Shown piece after piece: positions 23,676 to 35,345 of a stretch of 64,000 nucleotides of DNA; within the stretch, counting starts at the first letter, position 1; every line of letters starts with the position of its first letter. The DNA is from Semisulcospira habei. Lineage: Eukaryota; Mollusca; Gastropoda; Semisulcospiridae. The notes beneath the pieces are model-generated. The model was given only the letters and a program-made list of their open reading frames with translations. It was not told the origin of the DNA and ran no database searches. The translations under genes and the position numbers were made by a program. The stretch is taken from NCBI GenBank assembly GCA_036245525.1, contig BTPG01000005.1:1-64000 (forward strand). Direction: 5' to 3'.

Positions 23676-24282
23676 AATCCATACCCAGTTGGCTGATCTG
23701 TTTTTAAGATAAGCTTTAGATGATTAGTTGATTTCAGTTTTTTTTTACATTGTCTCGTTAGTGCTTGTTTGGTATAATATCATTTTCTCTGTGGCAGTCT
23801 TCAAATCTGTCACGATCCTTACAGTAAAACAAACAGATAAACTTTAGTTGCTCCCAGAAATCTTTTAGTACTGCATTATATTATTGAGTGAAAATCCAGA
23901 CACTGATGTTTGCATGTCTGCCACTGGAGGCAAGTTCTGCTAAAGTGTTTCTCTTTTTGACAATGTCTTTCTCCACAGAGCAATCATCAACTGTAAGCAA
24001 AGTTGGCTGCCCTTGAAATTGCTTGTAAAAGTACTGCAGGTATTCATTTAGTTTTTTCTCAGGGTCGACTAAGTAAATGTTGTTGTCAGTCCAAATAAAT
24101 AAATGGTTTTGGTAAGCTTTGTTGTGTTTGTTTGTAGGACAGAATATCACAATGTTTTCAAAATGATAGATTATCTTGTTTGTAATAAGTCAAGAACAAA
24201 TTCAATTTTCCCACAGCCTGTGGCACCACAAAACAAATCACAGTGAGGATCCTTTGTCAGCAAGTTTATTTTAAAACAAAAT
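23676..24282 (-). pseudogene. A32/FtsK-like packaging ATPase of a virus-like element
   Basis: Intact relatives pump DNA into a preformed capsid in polinton-type elements and large DNA viruses. Visible here are the Walker A loop GATGCGK (24227-24207), a Walker B strand LLTVDDC near 23995 and, about 20 residues on, SGRHANISVWIFTQ. A C-terminal block, FYCKDRDRFEDC, is at about 23815, and the end is near 23680. At least one frame change between 24200 and 24150, stops after 23881 and others break it. It starts about 10 bp after the stop of the capsid-like gene on the same strand, like a co-transcribed pair. The assignment as an ATPase rests on the two Walker motifs and is firm; the element class is inferred. 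Confidence 0.85.
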
Positions 24283-24904
24283 ATAATTTTAATACATGGT
24301 ACCATTTAGTCTGCTTTCTTTGATGTGTAGTTGTGCATCATAAATTAAATACAAATAAATACTTAAAGCTCAGCTTGATTCACTCTTTTTTTGTATCTGA
24401 ATTGCAATCCCATCAGAGCCATTCTCAATTCTTTGACCGGACCCATGTATGTAGTCGTCGTCTGTACTACATAAGTCTAGCCAAAGTGCATACTTGTCCG
24501 TCAGGTATTGGTCGACGCATACATTATATAAATGTAAATCTTTGCCTGCCATGTTTACAGATTTTTCTCTAAGTCTTCCACCTGCAAAATATTTTATGAT
24601 CTCGTCATAGTGTTGGTAAGGTAGCATGCCTCAAGCATACACTTGATTAGGACGCCCTTCAATAATGCAGGATAAGTGTGTAATCTTTGGATTGTAACAT
24701 TTTTCTGACTCCCTTTTGAATGGATTTTTCGGCTCAACAAACAAAATAAGTATGCCTTTGTTACGTGGTAAAATCGTGGTCGTAGAATGATACTACACCA
24801 AACGCACACACATAGAGTTCTTTTAAATGAACCTCCGTTCAGCTGCAATCCGTCACATGTGGCTTAAGGATGTAGACAATACTGGAGTAACAGTTCCAAC
24901 AATA

Positions 24905-24910
24905 TTTATT
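24905..24910 (-). promoter_or_regulatory. Polyadenylation signal of the LTR
   Basis: AATAAA on the minus strand, followed by TATTGTTGGAACTGTTACTC, about 320 bp after the TATA box. Confidence 0.65.
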
Positions 24911-25224
24911 TACAGCGATGCGATCTCCACGAAATGCGTTCACAATTGCACCAACAATAATACAAAGTCTTCTCAGCTTTAACACAAAGCATCTCTCATA
25001 CAATGTACATCACCATTCACTGCATAACTCCGTCACTGTGAAGCACGATATCTTGCGTACTCTCTCACAATGTCAATACACTCTTCTTCGATACACTGCA
25101 ATTATACAACTGAACACTGTACCGACGCTGTTACATCGCAATTCTACAACTGAACAATGTACAGACTCTGTTACATCGCAATCCTACGACTGAACAATGT
25201 ACACAGGTGCTTCCTAGCACGACT

Positions 25225-25232
25225 CTTTTATA
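25225..25232 (-). promoter_or_regulatory. TATA box of the LTR
   Basis: TATAAAAG on the minus strand, placed between the U3 and repeat-bearing R parts. The same box is kept at 3991-3999 in the other copy. Confidence 0.75.
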
Positions 25233-26561
25233 GTGACAGGCTTTCCAGAAAGATTGAGCAAAATCGTACAGCACAACCAATCAAAACACAGTACGTATCT
25301 AAAACTCAAAGGTGCATTCACACTGGAATATTCTATAAACATCTGGCTACGATCTTCAACTTCTAAGTTAAGAAAATCCGCGGCGCGCAATGACGTCACA
25401 CAAAAGTAGGCCAGACAGGTCACGACCCCGCCCACTCTAACTGGTAAACATGCGAACAGTGCATCAGCACCGAAAGCCAAGCGACACGCTCGTAGTAAAC
25501 AAATGAATCCTCGTGAGGCTTCTAGACCTTTCGTGACTCAACTCCGTGCGGCAACAGATAATCCACACTGCACTATTCATAAACGAAAGTGAAATTCTCT
25601 AAAAAGGTACGTGATTAGAAATTGTGATAGCTCAAATAAAACGTCGGATCGTTACCTACGATTTATGCACGCACGCTCTCACAAAACAACACAACCACAA
25701 TCGTAACAGCCTTTCAGTGATTTAGCAGGGGTGTTTAAGTTGATGTTTCACATTGTATCACTTTTGTCTCTGGGTATTGTACTGTGTCTTATCACATGGT
25801 CATAATAAATTGAAAGTATTGTCTGGTACTGATTTTGTATGAGTCTAGCTAGTTCAGTATGTGTGACAATTTCATATTCCAAGGAGATGTTTTTTGATAC
25901 CTTATATGCTGCGTCTGTGGCAGATGATCTGATAATTTTGGAGTAGTCATTGAAAGTTAGTTCAAAACTTATACGGTCATTCAGTGCTCCTTGGTAATAA
26001 GGCAAATGTGCTGTTAGGAGTTCAAATTCAAGTGGAATGTGAAATCTACTTCCATATGTTTCTGCTAATAAAACATCCTTGACAGATGATGTAGATTTGT
26101 CACCCACATCGATTCTAAGTTTGGCAACATTATCAGACTGTAAACACAGTCTTCTCGTTCTTCCTTAGTGAGCCACAGATCTCTGTAGCAGTAGAGTACA
26201 TCAGCATCATCTAAACTAAATGCTTCATTGCCTTCAAGTTTAACTTTAATAGTTTTAATAATTGCTCTATCAAGGTTATCAACTAATGTTCTGTTCACAT
26301 CAGATTCAGATGAAAGTTCAATAGTAAAAGCAAGGCGTGCAGTACCAGGAACAATAACATCACTGGGACCTAGGTTCGGAAACTTGACAGTAAGAACTTG
26401 GTTTTTGATCTATTGTGCTAGGATTGTTTGTGATAACAATTGATTGCCTAATACCCTTAACACCTAGAGATTCATGTAGTTTTCTGTGCGGGACTAACTT
26501 TGATCCGTAGGACATTTTATTTATGCTAATTCAAAAAAAGATTATTAAAAAAAATACAACA

Positions 26562-27835
26562 ATGGCAGAGGGAAGATTTGGCCATGATATTGAAATGGAA
26601 GATATGTATGACTATGGTAATAATACAATGGATATGGTTGGTACAAGAAATACTTCCAATTTTCATCACAGACTTTTAATAAGCAAAGTGAACTCGTTTA
26701 TGATAGTGTTGGTTACCACCCAGAAGTAATAGATCCTAATCAGTTTGAATTTGACAAGGACCTGCACTTATTTGTAAATACAGACAAAGAAAAAGTGCAT
26801 CTAACTTATAAAAGCAACCCTGCTAAGTTTAGATACTTAAACACAATCAAAACTGAAGTCACTGGTGACGCAGGGCTGCAACGTTACCTTGGTGTATCTA
26901 GGGTACCAAGCCGACTTGAGAGTGTTCTTCGCAATGTGCAACAAGGGTTGCCAATAGGACAAGAAATTGAAATGATGGGGATAACGATTTCCTAATGTAT
27001 TGTTACATATGGCAATAAAGTTCTATCACATCACATCACATAAAAGGGTTATCAGAAATAGCAGACAGGGTAATACAAGAAACCTCATTTACATAAGGAC
27101 AAATAAATGAAGCTATGAAAACAATAAATGACCCTCCCTTGCCCATGAGGGAGATAATGGGGTTGAGCAAGTCACTGCAATTAGAGGTGAACTGGTGAAT
27201 AATATAGCCAAACTAGGTGAGCTTGATAATCACATAGAAATTATGGAAAAAAAACAATCTAGGTAACACCAATGATGAAAATTATGACATTGAAATAAAA
27301 GAAAGAATACAAATATGATTAAAGGATTTGCAGATAAAAAGATCAGCATGAATAGAAGTAATTGAAATTGGGAAAGAAAAACTGAAAACACAAGTCAACA
27401 GGATTAGAGAAACTATTGAGAAAATACTTTATGAAGACACAACTTTGGCTGAGAGATTGAAAACACTTTTTAAAGAGCAGGGTATCACTCTTGCAAGTAC
27501 TATTACTGCTCTTGGGTTTATTATGAGTACTGTAGTAATGGCTGTAACTGGACCCGGCGGTGGTTCAAAACCTCCTCCTCCTCCTTCACTGCCGTCTGAC
27601 CCAAAAGATCTACAGTTGTGGGTAAAAAAAAATAAATAAACACATTTAAGACATGCTTAAGAAATTGGCTGTGAAAGCAATGGATGCTTTGCCTGGCATA
27701 ATACGAAGTGTTGTCAGTTGGTTGATAAGTACAGCAGGAAAGGTAGTCGGGTTTATGGCAGAACATGTGTGGGTCTTTCTGGTGACAGTAGTAGGATTAA
27801 TCACAGGATATTTAATGAAACAGGTAAAGAAGTAA
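26562..27835 (+). pseudogene. Virus-like element coiled-coil and membrane protein, frameshifted
   Basis: Transcribed divergently from the capsid-like gene, with 45 bp between the two ATGs. The N-terminus is acidic (HDIEMEDMYDYG), then YHPEVIDPNQFEF, KFRYLNTIKTEVTG and GVSRVPSRLESVL. A long Glu/Lys-rich stretch that is probably a coiled coil follows (27050-27440, with several stops), then LAERLKTLFKEQGITLAS and two hydrophobic segments: ITALGFIMSTVVMAVTG near 27500-27550, followed by a GGGSKPPPPP linker, and VVSWLISTAGKVVGFMAEHV with a final FLVTVVGLITGYLM to 27835. A frameshift near 27640 separates the proline linker from the final hydrophobic part. Related proteins, with the same proline-rich hinge between hydrophobic helices, accompany the same partner genes in other invertebrates. 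Function unknown; the shape suggests a membrane-active virion or lysis-type protein, which is speculation. Confidence 0.65.
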
Positions 27836-28440
27836 TATCCCTAATCCAGTAAGTTCTATTACCAATGCAGTTCTCTCTGACTCATGCGTGTTTGCTGGTG
27901 GTGGTGTAACTGGTGTTATTAGTGGTTGCACTGATGGTGACTGTAAATGTGTGGTTGTTGGGCTTAAGTTTACAGATTGATTGAGTCCTAATTTATGATC
28001 ACCCCCTGCAACAATTATTTCATTATTATAATTTTGTATTGTTCCCATTTGGAGTTGAAGGTTGGATGGCAACATGTATAACCCAATACCAACCACAAAG
28101 TCAACTTTTGATCTAGCATACCTGAAAACGTTTTGATAGCGTTCTATGCTTGATGGAAGATCTACTACTGAGTTTATAGCATCTTCCAGGTTTGCAAGAA
28201 ATTGTTTTTGTGCTTCAAATCCGTTAAAGATGTTTGATTTTGTTTGAGCTTCTGCTCCAAGCACACACCACACATATGTTCTGATAGATTCATTAATGCG
28301 TTCAACTCTTGCTTGAGTAAACCCATCACTTCTGTCTAAGACAAATGTGGTCCAGGCATTAGACTGTTTCTGTTCTATTGAGCCTAACCAGATTTCAGTT
28401 TTCTTTGTAAATGAAGTGTGGCCTAGGTAGTAGTCTTGGG
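27812..28440 (-). pseudogene. Virus-like element gene of unknown function
   Basis: Open on the minus strand from about 28440 to 27812 without an obvious ATG; upstream of 28440 the frame changes. Blocks include KKTEIWLGSIEQKQSNAW, TFVLDRSDGFTQARVERI, RYQNVFRYARSKVDFVVGIG and a low-complexity Pro/Thr stretch before a C-terminal hydrophobic segment (TALVIELTGLGILLLYLF). It overlaps the end of the convergent plus-strand gene by about 24 bp, which suits a compact viral layout. I do not know its role. Confidence 0.55.
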
Positions 28441-28519
28441 GGTATTGTCTGTGACTGAGGGCATAATGCCATGGTGATCATCAAGTTTTTGTGTGAAGTC
28501 ATACTTGGTGCTAATGTTA

Positions 28520-28910
28520 AATCAGTGATAATTATTATGCAGAAATGTGCGTATCTGACCCTCTAAAGCCACGTCTGACGCACTAGTGTTCCGAGCTCTG
28601 CGTCAGACTTACGTATTTTTTTTAAAACTCTGACACAGTAAGCTTTTAGTCTAGCAGCTTACGCAATTTCTGCAGAGGTAAGTAGTTCGTCAAAAGAGTA
28701 ACAATGGTTTGCAGGTACGAAACGAAAGTACTAATGCCATATAGTTTATGCATGGCAACAATATTTGTCCTTAGGATGGAGACATTTTTGTAGAAGTGTT
28801 TTTCGAAAACTATTTTTCGATGTGAGGGAACCAGTCCTCGTACACGGCCCGGATAAGGTGCAAGACATTTTTGGTGCATAACATTGAAAATTTCAAGCAT
28901 ACAATTAGTT
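28520..28910. other. No recognised gene
   Basis: AT-rich sequence beyond the end of the virus-like block. Short open frames only. Confidence 0.45.
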
Positions 28911-28914
28911 ATTT

Positions 28915-28968
28915 GGGTTTAACACCGACCAGGCGACTAAGGCCATCTCACGGCGGTTCAAGCATACA
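28915..28968. mobile_element. SINE tail fragment (GGTTTAACACCGACC type)
   Basis: Short copy of a second SINE tail whose opposite-strand copies read CCGCCGTGAGATGGC...GTTAAACCC at about 31271-31315 and 32218-32265. Confidence 0.6.
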
Positions 28969-28974
28969 AGTTAC

Positions 28975-29730
28975 AAGTTTATTCCAGTGAGTAAATTAAA
29001 ATCATGAGCAAGTAAACATGCATATATATATATACGATAAAATAAGTTTAAAAGTATTATTTTTAATGCGGTAAGCATACTCGCGTCGCTAGTTTCAAAA
29101 TGGCGGTCAGCGAGATGCCTTTGAAAGAAGTCAATCAGACGCGCATGGTTGATGCAGCTTTACTTTGCTCCTGAAGTGAAAGAGAGATTATTTTCGATTT
29201 GAACATTGAAGTACATCTTATCAACGTCAAATACGTTATTTTTCCTGGTCTTGAAAACAGCCTTTTCCATGAACTTGGTCTTTTGTGGGAGGAAAGCATA
29301 TCGAAAGTAAACTCCCTTTGTGCATGTTGTGCAATGTGTCTGCCGACCATCTTCAACATTCTGAAGACTTTGTGTCCGGATACAACATGCATGTTGTTCG
29401 TCTGTTTTTCAGCATAACGGCTCTAAGTGCAGGTCTGCTCTTTTTTTTTTTTATTAGTGGAGATGGGATTTTTAACTGGTCAAGCACACTCGTATCCGAC
29501 TGGTCTTAAGCACAAACCAGGCAGAGTGAAATCCATCTCTGAACCGTTTCCATCTAAATCACCATGTTCAGCTAAACATCTAAATATAAAAAATTTAGTT
29601 TTTGCAACCCATTCAACCAATCCGCACTCAAGTACTCACAAGGACTCTTATGATCAAGCTTTATCGGGACTGCATGAGACACAATACAGATAGTAGCCCT
29701 CTCCATTATATTACATGTTTTATTTATTAT
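28975..29730. other. No supported gene
   Basis: Two overlapping plus-strand open frames (29199-29417 and 29427-29693) and an ATGGCGG context at 29100 were examined. None shows a recognisable family, and the frames overlap each other. Confidence 0.4.
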
Positions 29731-30009
29731 TGATTCATTTATGTATTCACTTACATATTTATTTATTATTTATCCTTTTAATTATGGATGGAAGGAATTC
29801 CTTGATGCACATGATCACTATAGTGGTATGGTAGTGGCCACCAAGGAGAGGAAATTTGTTTTCAATATGCATACATCTGTGCATGTTCATAATCTATCCT
29901 TTACTTAACATGCATATTCATAGGTCCCAGGTATCTCCAACTTATTTTATTTATTAATTTATTATTTTCTTTGTTTGTTTGTTTGTTTGTGATGTATGTT
30001 TGCACATAC

Positions 30010-30402
30010 ACATCAGCATAAAATGATTGATTGTACATACATTGCTTAACGTCCCGACTGCAAGAAGACTTTCTCAGGACGTGCCTGCGCTGCTTGTGAA
30101 AAAACTTAAACTAAACAAAATATTGAATGTATGTCACCAGCTGGTCTAATACACTAAATAAACCTAACCAGATCATTTAGCAACACACATCCAATATCAA
30201 GAGCTACAGGCAGTGCAGACAGTGGGGAGAGTTTAAAAAAGGAAAATACAGGTGAATGTACCAAGGATAGACAGAAACACATGCCCCAGAATAGAGGGGA
30301 AACCCCACCCTGTGGGGCTGACCAGGGTGACCCTGGGAACTAAAAAGTAGTTAACCCCACCCAAGTCCCCCAGGGCAGACCCGGGTGGGGGACATCAGCA
30401 TA
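30010..30402 (-). mobile_element. SINE-like retroposon, copy 3
   Basis: Full-length copy (30021-30391) of the family at 3442-3800, 3' end at the left. Flanked by an 11-bp duplication, ACATCAGCATA, at 30010-30020 and 30392-30402. It interrupts a tandem-array unit. Confidence 0.92.
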
Positions 30403-30536
30403 CAAGATGAGAACATACATGTACACATATATGGTAATATATGATGTGAACATAACATGTACACATATATGGTAATAGGTGCATACCACCCGCTCCCCAC
30501 CCCACATACAAAACCACAGAACACCCATTAAAGGAC

Positions 30537-31005
30537 ATGCACATCTGTACTTACTTACTTACGCCTGTCACCCCTACCCGGGTATAGGCCGTCGACGAGA
30601 GACCTCCAGCGACTCCTGTCCTGTGCTTCTCCTTTGATTTTACTCCAGGTGGTTCCCATTCTCTTGATGTCTGCTTGGAGGTCTCGACGCCAGGAGTTTC
30701 TTGGCCTACCTCTTTTCCTCTTTCCCTGGGGATTCCATGACAATGCCTGCCTAGTGATACTGGAAGCTGGCTTTCTCAGACTGTGACCAATCCATCCCCA
30801 TCTTCTTCACCCAATTTCATTCTCTGCTGTTATCTGCTCTGTTCTCTCCCAGAGTCTGATGTTGCTGATCTTCTCTGGCCAGTGGATTTTCAAAATTCTT
30901 CTAAGGCAACTGTTTATGAAGATCTGTACTCTGTTGACAGTGGTTTTTGTCAATCTCCAAGTCTCTGCTCCATATAGGAGAACTGCTTTTACGATGCACA
31001 TCTGT
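30537..31005 (-). mobile_element. RTE LINE tail with 12-bp target duplication
   Basis: Target duplication ATGCACATCTGT at 30537-30548 and 30994-31005. The 445-bp insert is the 3' end of the same RTE family as 57422-60449, in normal linear order: MCIVKAVLLYGAETWRLTK, LKIHWPEKISNIRLWERTEQ, then WNPQGKRKRGRPRNSWRRDL, ending in a (GTAA)n tail at about 30549. It is a useful template for the unrearranged 3' end. Confidence 0.93.
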
Positions 31006-31639
31006 GCATGTTCATAATATATCCTTTACATGGTATTCATATGTCCTAGTTATTTAAATTTATTATTTATTTTTATTTGTTTGAAAAGTAGGTTTTGTAC
31101 ATATGCTGATGTTTACATACACATACATGGTAATACTGCCCACTCCCAACCTCACTCCAACCAGAGAACACCCACCAAAAGACACTTACATCTGTGCATG
31201 TTCATAATCTATCCTCTACTGAGCATTCATATGTCCCAGGTATCTTGACTTACTTTATCTTTTTATTTAACCGCCGTGAGATGGCATTGGTCACCTGCTT
31301 GACATTAAACCCAAATAACTAATATTTAAGTTATTTATTTATTTTGTTTGTTTGTAATGATGGTTTTGTACATACACATAAGCATACAAGAAAATATACA
31401 CATATATAGATGGTAATAGGTGCCATACTGCCTGCTCCCAACCCCTACCTAAATACATACATAAAACTGCAGAACACCCACCAAAGGACATGCACATCTG
31501 TGTATGTTCACAATTTTTAATCTATCCTTTACCTAGCATGCATATATCCCTGGTACCTTAGACTTACTTTATCTTATTTATTTAAATTATTTATTTATTT
31601 ATTTTCTTTGTTTGTAATGTAGGTTTTGTACATGCACAT

Positions 31640-32045
31640 CAGCATACAGCTCAAGAGCATACACCATGGTGCCCCTGTGCATGTGGCCACCAATACTATT
31701 CTGTCAGATCTGTCACACCCAGACAATCATCTCTTTGAGCTTCTGCCCTCTGGCCGGCGGTTCCGTGTTTTAAAGCCAGAACCTCTCGATTCAGATGCAA
31801 TTTTTTTTCCCAGAAGCTGTCCTCAATACATCACCATGCATGGAACAACGTGATTCCATGATTTGTGAGATATGACTGATTTGTGTTTAATATTGTGTTT
31901 ATCTAGCTTTTAGTGCTATATATAGGATGATCGCCAACTAAGTGTATGGCATGATGAATGCCCTACAAGTGAGGATGTATTTACTGTCGCCATGCCACAC
32001 AAAAATCCTTGTAACGTTTTACTTGGTGAATAAATGTCTTATACA
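31640..32045 (+). pseudogene. LINE 3' tail fragment
   Basis: Reads NTILSDLSHPDNHLFELLPSGRRFR and ends with GAATAAATG near 32035. Same LINE type as 18128-19340. Short and without catalytic motifs. Confidence 0.65.
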
Positions 32046-32514
32046 CATACATGGTAATAGGTACCGTACCGCTCGCTCCAAACCCCAATCCAGTTACACA
32101 CACAAAACCGCAGAACACCCACGAAAAGAATGTACATCTGTGCATGATCATAATCTATAATTTACTTAGCATCCATATGTCCCAGGTATCTTTGACTTAC
32201 TTTATCTTATTTATTTAACTGCCGTGAGATGGCCATAGTCGCCCACGCTGCGTTAAACCCAAATAACTATTTATTTAAATTATTAATTTATGTTTGTTTG
32301 TAATGTAGGTTTTGTACATACACATACATAGTAATAGGTGCCATACCGCCCCACTTTCAACCCCACCCCACATACACACACAAAACCACAGAACACCCAC
32401 AAAAGACATGCACAATTGTATACTGATGGGCATTAGTGGACTGTAAAACCTATATATAGAGACTTCAGGTTAAAAAAGTGGCTTGTATTGACTGCCTGTA
32501 TTTTAGCTGCCCAC

Positions 32515-32890
32515 CTACAAATTTCATGTGTACAGTTAACCACACTGCACATGCAGCCATCAGTTCTGTGAAAAGTACTGTTGGCCTCGTGCACAGGGGC
32601 ACCAAAACTTAGAGATAAGGCCACACCTGATAACAATAACAGTACTAATAATAATATGCATACTCAGCCACTAGTTCTGTAAACAGCACCTTTGTAAACA
32701 GTACCAGTGGCCAAATGCACACATAGATCATGGATGATGCTACTACCACTGATCACTTCAAACAATAGGCTGCCCAGTTCACATTGATAAGTGATACCGT
32801 GAACTAGCCTGCACATGCAGTCATCAGTTCTGTAAACAGTACTGGTGGCCACATGCACAGCGGCACCAAACTTAAAGGTGAGGCCAAAAC
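32515..32890. repeat. Imperfect repeats with paired GTAAACAGTAC / GTACTG blocks
   Basis: CAGTTCTGTAAACAGTACTGGTGGCC-like units occur at about 32562, 32675 and 32825, with CACATGCACAGCGGCACCAAA following. Inside, TAAACAGTAC and GTACTG make small palindromes. Similar GTACTG palindromes occur near 48530, 48690 and 51305. Confidence 0.6.
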
Positions 32891-32899
32891 TGCCACCTG

Positions 32900-34800
32900 A
32901 AACAAAACGCTACCTACACACACATATCAAGATACAGTCAACCTCCATGTGCGTTAGACAGAACAGGCTTAATGTATGGGACTGTAAATCTTACAGTTAA
33001 ATGTCAAAACCAGTAAGAAGATAATGTAACAGCAACAAGTACATGTATTGTGTAAACCACTCAAAACATGAGAACTCATCGAGCCTAATGGTGTTTGAAA
33101 GAAATAGTACATGTACATTATAAAGTATGTGCCTCCCCCCCCCCCCCCTTAACTAGCTGTTCATCATAAAACATATGTATCTCATTCATTTGATCACTTG
33201 ACTGATTTATTAAATCATCACTGCGTCACCTTTCTCTGTTTTCTTTCTCGTTTTAATCCCAATATATATGTCAGTGCTAATGTCATCTGCTAAGAATCCT
33301 TGCAGCAAACTGCAAATGTCTATGCAGACAAACTGCAAATAACACAGCAGCAAAATAAGTTCCTCTTTTGTGCAGTAGGCTACTGCTAGCAAGATAGGGT
33401 TTACTTTTAAACAAAGCATTGCATGAACTTCCAAGCGTGTTCACATTGTGCTGTGTATTTCTTTCAGTGTGAAGTGTACTGTACCATCAGTGATCACTGA
33501 GACTGCATAATTGGCACTGACAGTGATCGCACATCACAAGATAGCTTGTCAGTGCAACTGATTAAAATAAATGTTACTGCATAAAATAATTAATCGAAGT
33601 TCCAAAACTTTGCTCAGCCATGACAGTTAAAACCAAGTGGTGTGGCACTCTTTTTCTTTTACAGCATGTTGCACTCCAGACATAGGTTTCGAAGATAGCG
33701 TTTGTGTTGTGGTTTGCGTTTTGTTTTGGTGCTGTACGTGGTGTCGAAATGAAACGGGCAAAGCGATGGTAAAGTGAATGGAAATAAACGTGACAAACCT
33801 TTATCAAGACGTAAAAATGCACACAGCAACTTTACACGTTTGCTTTTTTTTTAAACAAACAAGCTTATGTAGAACAAATCAAAAAGAACCCGTCGCACAC
33901 CAAAATTCACAGCAAGGAATGTGCGTGTGGGTTGTATCATTGTTTTGATCACGTAATTTGCGATATCTTATTGTTGAGTAACAATATTTGAGTTCAAGGC
34001 AAGTCAGTTTTTTCGTAATTGTTTCTTCTCTTAATATATCTAAGTGTGAAAATATTAATTAAAAAATAAATTAAATCCTTTTAAGTGACATATAGTGCAT
34101 ACTACCTTGAATATAGAAACAATGAGACCCGTGTAAACTACTGATCCTCTGTGAACATGGCTACGACGGTCCTGGCTTCGTATGCAGCCATACTGGAAAC
34201 AAAATGTGCTACAGAAAAATGTCTCCATCCTCCGGTGGTTTAAAACGAGTGCGCACTGCTTTTATTCATACTAGACTTCATTTTGATATACCCAAACCTT
34301 TGTTACTCTCTAGAAAATCACTATCTCGTAAATGGCTGATCGTCAATGAAGGGCAGCTGCTAGACTATTTATCTTTATGCACTGAAAAACTCACCAGTGC
34401 ATCATCGTGAACATGTTTCACAGCCATGCATGCCGAGCAGAACCGCCAAAGCTTTTGTGTGAGCGCTGAACGCCAACGCAGCAACAGTACTGCATGCGCA
34501 GCAACAGAAATTTAACAGATATAACTCTTCCGCGGCGGAGCCGATCAAGTGGCTATCGGCATTTCCTATGGCAAAAGCATGGCCAGACTCATAAAATTTG
34601 GCCGGTTCTCGAGCTCAAAATCACAGTCTTCTCCTACACATTCTGAAGTTCCTACAAGCAAATCGGATAGTGAAAAAAAGACCACACGTTCTTTCTAGCA
34701 CGACTGGCTCGGACAATTTAAATGGCTACATCATTTAGATGGGCAGATGTAGTCTACGCTGTGTGCCGCCAAGCTGCACAGTCGAAACACTGAAATTTTC
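32900..34800. other. No recognised gene
   Basis: About 1.9 kb with a C-run at 33137 and AT-rich stretches. A 68-codon frame at 34204-34410 has no recognised family. Nothing else stands out. Confidence 0.5.
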
Positions 34801-34814
34801 AGCGCTCAAAGTAT

Positions 34815-35222
34815 GTGGGGTGGTCCGTGGCGCAGCGTTAAAAGCGCCTGCCACCAATGCAAGATGCAATGCGAGGTTCAATACCCGGTTCCGGCGTCAG
34901 ACTTTTCTCCTCTAGTAAGTGTCACCATTAATTCGGGCGGACCTTCAGGGATTCTTTCTCCGGGTATTGCGGCTCTTTCCTCCCCCACGATTTCGGTATT
35001 AATTTCAGTCCACTTAATCAAAGATCAAAAATATAAAAGATGGGATTTAAATTTCCACAATTTCAGTAGCTCGCTTGAGCTTGCCCTTAGCACCAAGTGA
35101 ATGTTATGTGTTTATGTACAATGTGTGAGGGAATGCGCGTGATTCATGTGAGCGTACTTGGGTTCAGTTCGCGGCTATGTCCTGCGCATCACTTGAGTTA
35201 AATGCGCCATATAAATACTAAA
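34815..35222 (+). mobile_element. tRNA-derived SINE
   Basis: The head has a pol III A box (TGGCGCAGCGT, 34828-34838) and B box (GGTTCAATACC, 34875-34885) at tRNA-like spacing. A body follows, with an ending TTAAATGCGCCATATAAATAC near 35215. The tRNA-like head is not a functional tRNA: no cloverleaf 3' half follows it. Confidence 0.82.
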
Positions 35223-35345
35223 ATTCAGTATTAATTTCAGTCCACTTAATCAAATTTCAAAAATATAAAAAACGCGATTTAAATTTCCACAATTTCAGTA
35301 TCTCGCTTGAGTTAGCCCTTAGCACCACCTGAATGTTCTGTAAAC
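34997..35345. repeat. Direct repeat of a ~110-bp SINE body segment
   Basis: GTATTAATTTCAGTCCACTT starts at about 34997 and again at about 35229, followed in both by AATATAAAA, ATTTAAATTTCCACAATTTC and TCGCTTGAG. The second copy starts right at the end of the SINE and stops after CACCACCTGAATGTT. Confidence 0.88.

Larger units (their letters stand above)
24754..25713 (-). mobile_element. Solo LTR with 5-bp target duplication GCCTT
   Basis: A 950-bp LTR (24759-25708) with ends TGTTACG and CGTAACA, flanked by GCCTT at 24754-24758 and 25709-25713. In its own (minus) orientation it has a U3 of about 475 bp, a TATA box, an R region with three ~37-bp repeats (TGTACATTGTTCAGT-type, 25205-25075) and an AATAAA signal. 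A second, older copy lies around 1925-4278. A 5-bp duplication fits BEL or Gypsy elements; the clade is not determinable without internal sequence. Confidence 0.93.
24289..26516 (-). pseudogene. Probable major capsid protein of the virus-like element, split by a solo LTR
   Basis: The gene begins with the ATG at 26516-26514 and ends at the TAA complementing 24289-24291. It is interrupted from 24754 to 25713 by an LTR insertion. Readable conserved blocks in order: VNRTLVDNLDRAIIKTIKVK (~26300) with SLDDADVLYCYRDLW (~26210), YGSRFHIPLEFELL (~26045), ISFELTFNDYSKII (~25985), LEYEIVTHTELARLI (~25890) and, beyond the LTR, KYALWLDL (~24490) and GSGQRIEN (~24440). Frame changes occur near 26400, 26150-26100 and in 24753-24630, plus an in-frame stop near 24368. 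Similar proteins recur beside the same partner genes in other invertebrate genomes. The call as major capsid rests on gene order next to the packaging ATPase and on length (about 420 codons), so it is an inference. Confidence 0.7.
29740..32430. repeat. Tandem array of ~200-310-bp units, invaded by retroelements
   Basis: The block ACATCTGTGCATGTTCATAA recurs at about 29873, 31000, 31191, 31493 (one change) and 32133 (one change). Each is followed by an ATCCTTTACTTAGCAT-like block, a TTTATTTATTT stretch, GTTTGTAATGTAGGTTTTGT, ACATACACAT, GGTAATAGGTGCCATACCGC and an ACAAAACCACAGAACACCCA block. Spacing is irregular because a SINE (30021-30391), an RTE tail (30549-30993) and a LINE tail (31640-32045) are inserted. 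Confidence 0.82.

Noticed and set aside
29199..29693. Overlapping open frames near an ATGGCGG context
   Set aside because: Two frames overlap, one has a T-run-encoded Phe tract, and neither has splice partners or homology I recognise.
34828..34885. Possible tRNA gene (A and B boxes)
   Set aside because: No complementary acceptor stem or anticodon arm can be built, and a SINE body follows, so it is a SINE head.
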